Shown here piece after piece: positions 60,315-64,000 of a stretch of 64,000 nt of DNA. The stretch's first letter is position 1, and each line of letters starts with the position of its first letter. A program made the translations under genes and the position numbers. The stretch comes from Owenweeksia sp965229445 (GTDB taxonomy: Bacteria > Bacteroidota > Bacteroidia > Flavobacteriales > Schleiferiaceae), in assembly GCA_965229445.1 (NCBI GenBank), contig OZ245876.1:992001-1056000 (forward strand), given 5' to 3'. The notes under the pieces were generated by a model. The model ran no database searches. It saw nothing but the letters and a program-made list of their open reading frames with translations, and had not been told where the DNA came from.

Positions 60315-61388
60315 ATGGATATGACACTTCAAGATAGCAGAATGAGAATTACTAAGGCAGAATCTTCAAGAATTAATCAGGTAGATTTTTCAAACCTTCC
60401 CTTCGGAATGCACTTCGCCGATCATATGTTTATGAGCAAGTTTAGCGATGGCAAATGGGAAGGAGCGGAGATATTACCCTTTGGTCCGATCTCATTTACA
60501 CCAGCCCTACACACGCTTCATTATGGTCAAGCGATATTTGAAGGACAAAAGGCCTATTACAGAGAGGATGGAAAGATTGGCATCTTTAGACCCTTGGCCA
60601 ATGCCAGGAGGCTTAATCATTCTGCACGACGTATGTTTATGCCTGAGTTTCCAGAAGATCAATTTATGGAAGCTTTGTTAAAACTTGTAGAACTGGACAG
60701 GCAGTGGGTACCCAAGCAAGATGGTTATGCCTTATACCTTCGCCCATTTATGTTCGGCAGTTCAGAATTTGTAGCTGCCAGACCGGCGGAGGAATTTATT
60801 TTTTCGATAATTACCAGTCCTGTGGGTCCGTATTACCCGGGAGCCGTGAAAGTAAAAGTTGAGGAAACCTACACCCGCAGTACTGCCGGGGGAGTAGGTT
60901 CTACTAAATGTGCCGGAAATTATGCGGGTGCATTTTTCCCTACTGCTGAAGCCAAGAAGAAAGGTTATACACAAGTGATTTGGACGGACCACAAAAACCA
61001 TGAGCTAATCGAGGAATCGGGTACAATGAATATTGCTTTTATCATTGACGATACTTTTGTAACCCCACCGCTTAGTGATAGAATTTTAGAAGGAATTACG
61101 CGTGAATCCATTCTTACTCTCCTGAGAGATAAGGGCTTTGTAAAAGTGGAGGAACGTCCTATTAGTGTAAACGAAATTGTTCAAGCGGCGCATGATGGTA
61201 AGCTTCAGGAAGCATTTGGTATGGGAACTGCGGCCGTAGTTAGTCAGATCTCAGGTATAGGATTCAGAGGGGAAGATTTAGATATACCCACTCCTCAAGA
61301 CGGTTATGCCATGCGCATAAAGAAAGAATTAACCGATATCAGAATGGGTCGTGTTGAAGATCCATATGGCTGGATGACAGTAGTTTAA
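60315..61388 (+). CDS. ilvE: Branched-chain amino acid aminotransferase
   Basis: PLP enzyme interconverting Leu, Ile and Val with their keto acids. The 357-residue product belongs to the longer (eukaryotic-like) class IV group: FGPISFTPALHTLHYGQAIFEG near residues 57-78, RPFMFGSSEF, the Lys-bearing GGVGSTKCAGNYAGAF (PLP lysine, about residue 197) and EESGTMNIAFIIDD, then ILEGITRESIL. It is single, with a terminator 5 nt after its stop. Confidence 0.94.
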   Translation: MDMTLQDSRMRITKAESSRINQVDFSNLPFGMHFADHMFMSKFSDGKWEGAEILPFGPISFTPALHTLHYGQAIFEGQKAYYREDGKIGIFRPLANARRLNHSARRMFMPEFPEDQFMEALLKLVELDRQWVPKQDGYALYLRPFMFGSSEFVAARPAEEFIFSIITSPVGPYYPGAVKVKVEETYTRSTAGGVGSTKCAGNYAGAFFPTAEAKKKGYTQVIWTDHKNHELIEESGTMNIAFIIDDTFVTPPLSDRILEGITRESILTLLRDKGFVKVEERPISVNEIVQAAHDGKLQEAFGMGTAAVVSQISGIGFRGEDLDIPTPQDGYAMRIKKELTDIRMGRVEDPYGWMTVV

Positions 61389-61392
61389 TTAT

Positions 61393-61418
61393 AAAAACCG
61401 CTTCCATAGCGGTTTTTT
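61393..61418 (+). terminator. Terminator after ilvE
   Basis: A perfect 10-bp stem (61393-61402 with 61408-61417), a 5-nt loop and T6. Confidence 0.9.
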
Positions 61419-61419
61419 A

Positions 61420-61452
61420 TTTGCATTGTATGTAAAGTTTGTTTTACATTTG
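61420..61452 (+). promoter_or_regulatory. Promoter of the membrane protein/XRE pair
   Basis: TTTG (61420-61423), a 21-nt spacer and TACATTTG (61445-61452), exact matches to both Bacteroidota elements. The -7 box lies between and partly inside two 16-bp palindromes, so a protein bound there would cover the promoter. The start codon is 20 nt further on at 61473. Confidence 0.75.
61432..61447 (+). promoter_or_regulatory. Operator half 1, GTAAA-N6-TTTAC palindrome
   Basis: GTAAA (61432-61436), 6 nt, TTTAC (61443-61447). It is the first of two sites of the same architecture, 21 bp apart centre to centre, and its 3' arm overlaps the -7 box. Likely bound by the XRE regulator encoded downstream; that is inference. 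Confidence 0.7.
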
Positions 61453-61468
61453 GTAAAGTAAACTTTAC
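61453..61468 (+). promoter_or_regulatory. Operator half 2, GTAAA-N6-TTTAC palindrome
   Basis: GTAAAGT (61453-61459) and ACTTTAC (61462-61468) make 7-bp perfect arms. It starts one base after the -7 box, at the expected transcription start, and ends 4 nt before the ATG at 61473. Confidence 0.75.
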
Positions 61469-61472
61469 AATT

Positions 61473-61961
61473 ATGAATACTAAGTTTCTCTTACCGCACA
61501 CTTACAAAAAGCTAGGTTGGTGGTTATTTTTCCCTTCATTAATTCTAGCGATCCTTACGTTTTTTGGAGACTACGAGCCAGAATGGTTGGAATTCAAGGT
61601 TCCAAGTCTGTTTCATGATGATTTTACCTTTTTTAGTGACGAGGACAATAAGGGATTTAAAATCATGAACTTGACTAAGAATAATATGGCTAATGAAATA
61701 GTAGGCGTGCTATTGCTGGTAAGCTGTATGTTTTTGGTATTTGCACGAGAAAAAGACGAGGATGAAATGATCATGAAACTAAGACTGGAGTCCCTACTAT
61801 GGGCCACTTTAGTCAATGGTTTACTGGTGCTTTTTTGCTTGCTTTTTACCTATGATTTTACTTTTTATTTCGTGATGGTCTTCAATCTATACTGGATTTT
61901 TCTCTTATTCATCGTGAGGTACCATTGGGTACTGGCTAAATTCAGAAGACAGGTTGAATGA
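61473..61961 (+). CDS. Four-helix membrane protein of unknown function
   Basis: The 162-residue product has four predicted membrane helices (about residues 12-31, 74-91, 107-126, 129-149), a long acidic soluble loop between helices 1 and 2 and a short cytoplasmic segment AREKDEDEMIMKLRLESL between 2 and 3. The pattern resembles small membrane proteins that are paired with XRE regulators in Firmicutes and Bacteroidota (DUF2178/DUF3796-like neighbourhoods), but I cannot assign a family with confidence. Its TGA overlaps the regulator start by 4 nt. Confidence 0.78.
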   Translation: MNTKFLLPHTYKKLGWWLFFPSLILAILTFFGDYEPEWLEFKVPSLFHDDFTFFSDEDNKGFKIMNLTKNNMANEIVGVLLLVSCMFLVFAREKDEDEMIMKLRLESLLWATLVNGLLVLFCLLFTYDFTFYFVMVFNLYWIFLLFIVRYHWVLAKFRRQVE

Positions 61962-62158
61962 AGAACCGGGTAAAGAAATATCGTGTACTTAGCGACCAGA
62001 CGCAACAGGATCTTGCTCAGTCTATTGGGGTAAGCAGGCAAACCATTCATGCCATTGAATCTGGAAAGTATGTTCCTTCCACAGTACTGGCTCTAAAGCT
62101 GGCGAGAATGTTTAGATGTGAAGTGTCGGAACTGTTTGAGCTAGAGGGTAATGAATAA
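61958..62158 (+). CDS. XRE-family helix-turn-helix regulator (YozG-like)
   Basis: A 66-residue DNA-binding protein consisting only of the Cro/CI-type HTH: QTQQDLAQSIGVSRQTIHAIESGKYVPS (about residues 14-41) includes the recognition helix, followed by LALKLARMFRCEVSELFEL. It is translated with the membrane protein (ATGA overlap) and is the obvious candidate to bind the two palindromes at 61432-61468, making the operon autoregulated. Confidence 0.9.
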   Translation: MKNRVKKYRVLSDQTQQDLAQSIGVSRQTIHAIESGKYVPSTVLALKLARMFRCEVSELFELEGNE

Positions 62159-62159
62159 A

Positions 62160-62187
62160 AAAACCTCTGACATAATGCAGAGGTTTT
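62160..62187. terminator. Bidirectional terminator between the XRE gene and metK
   Basis: A perfect 10-bp stem (62160-62169 with 62178-62187), an 8-nt loop. The 3' arm gives a T run on the plus strand and the A run before the 5' arm gives one on the minus strand, so it can serve both the XRE operon and metK. Confidence 0.85.
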
Positions 62188-62211
62188 ATTGCTATTAAAG
62201 GCTTTTGATGC

Positions 62212-63498
62212 TTACAGACCAAAAGAAGATTTAATCTCGTCCACCATATCCAGTTTTTCCCAGGTAAAGAGTTCAACTTCCCGGGTGATGGTATCCCCAT
62301 TAACTTGAAATGTTTTGGTGACTGTTTGTGGTTCACGACCCATATGTCCGTAAGCCGCAGTTTCAAGATAAATTGGATTCCTGAGTTTGAGACGCTGTTC
62401 AATGAGACCGGGTCTCATGTCAAAAAGCTGATCAATTTTTTGGGCGATTTCTCCATCAGTCATATCCACTTTGGCTGAGCCGTAAGTGTCAACAAATATC
62501 CCCATCGGTTCCACTACGCCAATAGCATAAGAAACCTGCACCAGAATCTGATCGCAAACACCGGCTGCCACCATATTTTTAGCAATATGTCTGGTAGCAT
62601 AGGCGGCAGAACGGTCAACTTTGCTGGGGTCTTTTCCTGAGAAGGCTCCACCTCCGTGAGCACCTTTTCCACCATAGGTGTCTACAATAATCTTCCGGCC
62701 AGTAAGTCCGGTATCTCCATGTGGACCACCTATTACAAACTTTCCGGTAGGGTTGATGTGATAATCTATATCATCGTTAAACAGGGCCTGAATATCTGCC
62801 CTAAGGGAGCTAATTACTCTAGGCATCAAGATATTTTTAATGTCGAAGCGAATTTGTTGCAGCATCTCTTTATCCGCTACATCATGGTCTGCTTCTGAGT
62901 CTGACGCAGGTTCGATGAAGTCATCGTGTTGCGTAGAAACTACGATACTGGTAACCCGCAGCGGTTTATGGTCATCGCTATATTCGATAGTCACCTGAGC
63001 TTTAGCGTCAGGTCTTAAGTACTTTATTTCACGTGATTCTCTGCGCAATTCAGCTAATACCTTGAGAATAAGGTGACTGAGGTCAAGCGCCAGAGGCATG
63101 TAATTTTCTGTTTCATTGGTGGCATATCCGAACATCATTCCCTGATCTCCCGCACCCTGTTCTTCAGGGGTTCCCCTGTCTACCCCGCGGTTAATATCAT
63201 CTGATTGTTCATGCAATCCGGACAGTACTCCACAGCTGTCTGCAGAAAACATATATTCACCTTTAGTATATCCGATTTTGCGTATTACATGACGCGCAGC
63301 TTCCTGAACGTCAACGTATGCTTTGGATTTAATCTCACCTGCAAGCACTACTTGGCCCGTCGTAACCATAGTTTCACAAGCAACTTTTGAATGAGCATCA
63401 TAGGCCAAAAAATGGTCAATAATGGTGTCGGAAATTTGATCGGCAACCTTGTCGGGGTGCCCTTCAGATACTGACTCTGAAGTGAATAGGTAGGACAT
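62212..63498 (-). CDS. metK: S-adenosylmethionine synthetase
   Basis: Makes S-adenosylmethionine from methionine and ATP. The 428-residue product has all family landmarks: SVSEGHPDKVADQISDTIID (about residues 9-28), the hexapeptide-type GAGDQGMMFGYA, and GGGAFSGKDPSKVDRSAAY (loop and signature). At 428 residues it is longer than E. coli MetK (384), mainly through small insertions such as EPASDSEADHDVADKE. It is divergent from a gene behind a SAM-I riboswitch at 63825. Confidence 0.97.
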   Translation of the reverse strand: MSYLFTSESVSEGHPDKVADQISDTIIDHFLAYDAHSKVACETMVTTGQVVLAGEIKSKAYVDVQEAARHVIRKIGYTKGEYMFSADSCGVLSGLHEQSDDINRGVDRGTPEEQGAGDQGMMFGYATNETENYMPLALDLSHLILKVLAELRRESREIKYLRPDAKAQVTIEYSDDHKPLRVTSIVVSTQHDDFIEPASDSEADHDVADKEMLQQIRFDIKNILMPRVISSLRADIQALFNDDIDYHINPTGKFVIGGPHGDTGLTGRKIIVDTYGGKGAHGGGAFSGKDPSKVDRSAAYATRHIAKNMVAAGVCDQILVQVSYAIGVVEPMGIFVDTYGSAKVDMTDGEIAQKIDQLFDMRPGLIEQRLKLRNPIYLETAAYGHMGREPQTVTKTFQVNGDTITREVELFTWEKLDMVDEIKSSFGL

Positions 63499-63551
63499 TC
63501 TGCAGTTTTTTTAGTTTCAATAAAAGGAAAGAAGAGCAGAGCAAACGTAGA

Positions 63552-63580
63552 GCTAAAACAGTCCGCTTTAGCATTTTTTT
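63552..63580 (+). terminator. Terminator-like hairpin on the plus strand in the metK leader
   Basis: GCTAAA (63552-63557) with TTTAGC (63567-63572), a 9-nt loop, then a 7-T run at 63574-63580. No plus-strand gene precedes it, so it could stop a transcript antisense to the metK leader, or it may be a chance or structural element of the metK 5' leader. Confidence 0.4.
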
Positions 63581-63618
63581 AGGTGGTTGCAATCAGGCAA
63601 ATCCTTCCACTTTCAAAG

Positions 63619-63626
63619 CAAATGTA
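63619..63626 (-). promoter_or_regulatory. -7 box, metK promoter
   Basis: TACATTTG on the minus strand, an exact TAnnTTTG match, giving a leader of about 110 nt before the metK ATG. No clear -33 TTG. Confidence 0.55.
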
Positions 63627-63824
63627 GTATAAAATAGAACTTTTAAAGCTTGGCTTTTCGACAAGTGGCACCACCTCGCTAATTCATAGACCTAAAAAAG
63701 AACCATATAATCTGCTGCAAATGAATTTTCTGAATTTAAAGTGATTGAAAATGTTAGTGTTCACGGTTTCAGTTTATCGAAATGCAGTTGTAGAACAGTA
63801 CTTTATAATGTTACTTTGCTATAA

Positions 63825-63921
63825 CTTATCCAGAAAGACTGAGGGATTGGGCCCACAGAAGTCTTGGCAACCCGGGCCAGCCGGGTGCTACTTCCCACTC
63901 CGAATGATGGAGAGAGATAAG
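63825..63921 (+). promoter_or_regulatory. SAM-I (S-box) riboswitch aptamer
   Basis: The S-box core is visible: P1 CTTATC (63825-63830) with GATAAG (63916-63921), GAGGGAT (63841-63847), GGCAACC (63866-63872), a P3 stem CCCGG..CCGGG, then TGCTA, TTCC and AGAGATAAG. It binds S-adenosylmethionine and controls the gene starting at 63977. The downstream expression platform contains CTTTCTGGATA (63953-63963), an exact 11-nt complement of 63827-63837 in the P1/kink region, so P1 and this alternative helix exclude each other. Confidence 0.92.
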
Positions 63922-63976
63922 CCCGTTGAGAAACAGCTCATCTCCCTTGTAACTTTCTGGATAGAATTTAAATGCT

Positions 63977-64000
63977 ATGAAAAAAGCCAGGCTGTCAGAA
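63977..64000 (+). CDS. Start of a riboswitch-controlled gene, cut by the window end
   Basis: ATG at 63977 followed by seven codons (MKKARLSE) up to the window edge. Another ATG at 63972 meets a stop after two codons and is rejected. The gene lies behind the SAM-I riboswitch, so it should belong to methionine synthesis, sulfur assimilation or methionine transport. The product cannot be named from eight residues. Confidence 0.55.

Larger units (their letters stand above)
63499..63824. other. Non-coding space between metK and the riboswitch
   Basis: About 325 nt with no reading frame of note. It holds the metK leader and -7 box (63619-63626, minus) and a plus-strand terminator-like hairpin (63552-63580). 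A near -7 box for the riboswitch gene, TTACTTTG (63811-63818, one mismatch to TAnnTTTG), lies just before the aptamer. Confidence 0.7.

Overview
The window is a chromosomal segment of a Bacteroidota bacterium, most likely order Flavobacteriales. Pointers are the gene order rpoA-rplQ-carA-eno-gltA, -7 promoter boxes of the TAnnTTTG type with almost no Shine-Dalgarno sequences, Cys-free S14 and L36, a type IX secretion C-terminal sorting domain, DUF4920 and BT0820-like proteins, and a mitochondrial-type citrate synthase. The genus cannot be fixed from sequence alone; a Cryomorphaceae/Owenweeksia-like lineage is a guess. No IS element, prophage, CRISPR array or rRNA gene was seen.

Layout. 1-9460: the S10/spc/alpha ribosomal operon from the end of rplP to rplQ, with secY, infA and rpoA, closed by a strong terminator. 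9566-13283: carA-eno-gltA. 13546-15672: rpsA with its own promoter and terminator. 15757-20782: a run holding a Nif3-family protein, a coiled-coil protein with a Cys-less zinc ribbon, a TPR protein, lgt and a DUF192 protein. 20783-25384: two long non-coding stretches, a HupE/UreJ-like membrane protein, a BNR-repeat secreted protein, peptidase E and an AlkD-like protein. 25518-30211 (minus strand): a small unknown protein, a TfoX-N protein, Ogt, an aspartoacylase-like deacylase and a GCS2-type ligase fused to CBS domains. 30431-31824: universal stress protein and a convergent HD hydrolase. 31855-40017 (minus): a 2052-residue secreted protein and a TPR-coupled class III adenylate cyclase. 40237-43710: gpmI, a small HAD protein, map and a methyltransferase, each overlapping the next by 4 nt. 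43777-47363 (minus): folE-cysS-yidD-PD40 lipoprotein. 47464-53789 (minus): a sortilin-like beta-propeller protein, a FadL-like outer-membrane protein and a Tyr/Gly- then Ser/Arg-rich lipoprotein. 53870-56469: proS, a conserved unknown gene, tRNA-Glu and rpsT. 56520-60265: an epimerase, an unknown gene, and a four-gene minus operon (DUF4920 lipoprotein, monohaem lipoprotein, mnmD, NUDIX). 60315-62158: ilvE, then a membrane protein/XRE regulator pair behind a double operator. 62212-63498 (minus): metK. 63825-64000: a SAM-I riboswitch leading into a gene cut by the window edge.

Most of the window is housekeeping: translation, secretion, glycolysis and TCA entry, tRNA charging and modification, and S-adenosylmethionine supply. 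The more unusual parts are the tandem operator with an embedded promoter at 61420-61468, the GCS2-CBS/deacylase pair, the giant secreted protein with its RVLVN repeats co-directional with a cyclase, the riboswitch leader with an 11-bp alternative pairing, and several proteins that keep a zinc-ribbon fold context but have lost the cysteines. All statements come from reading the sequence; no database search was run.
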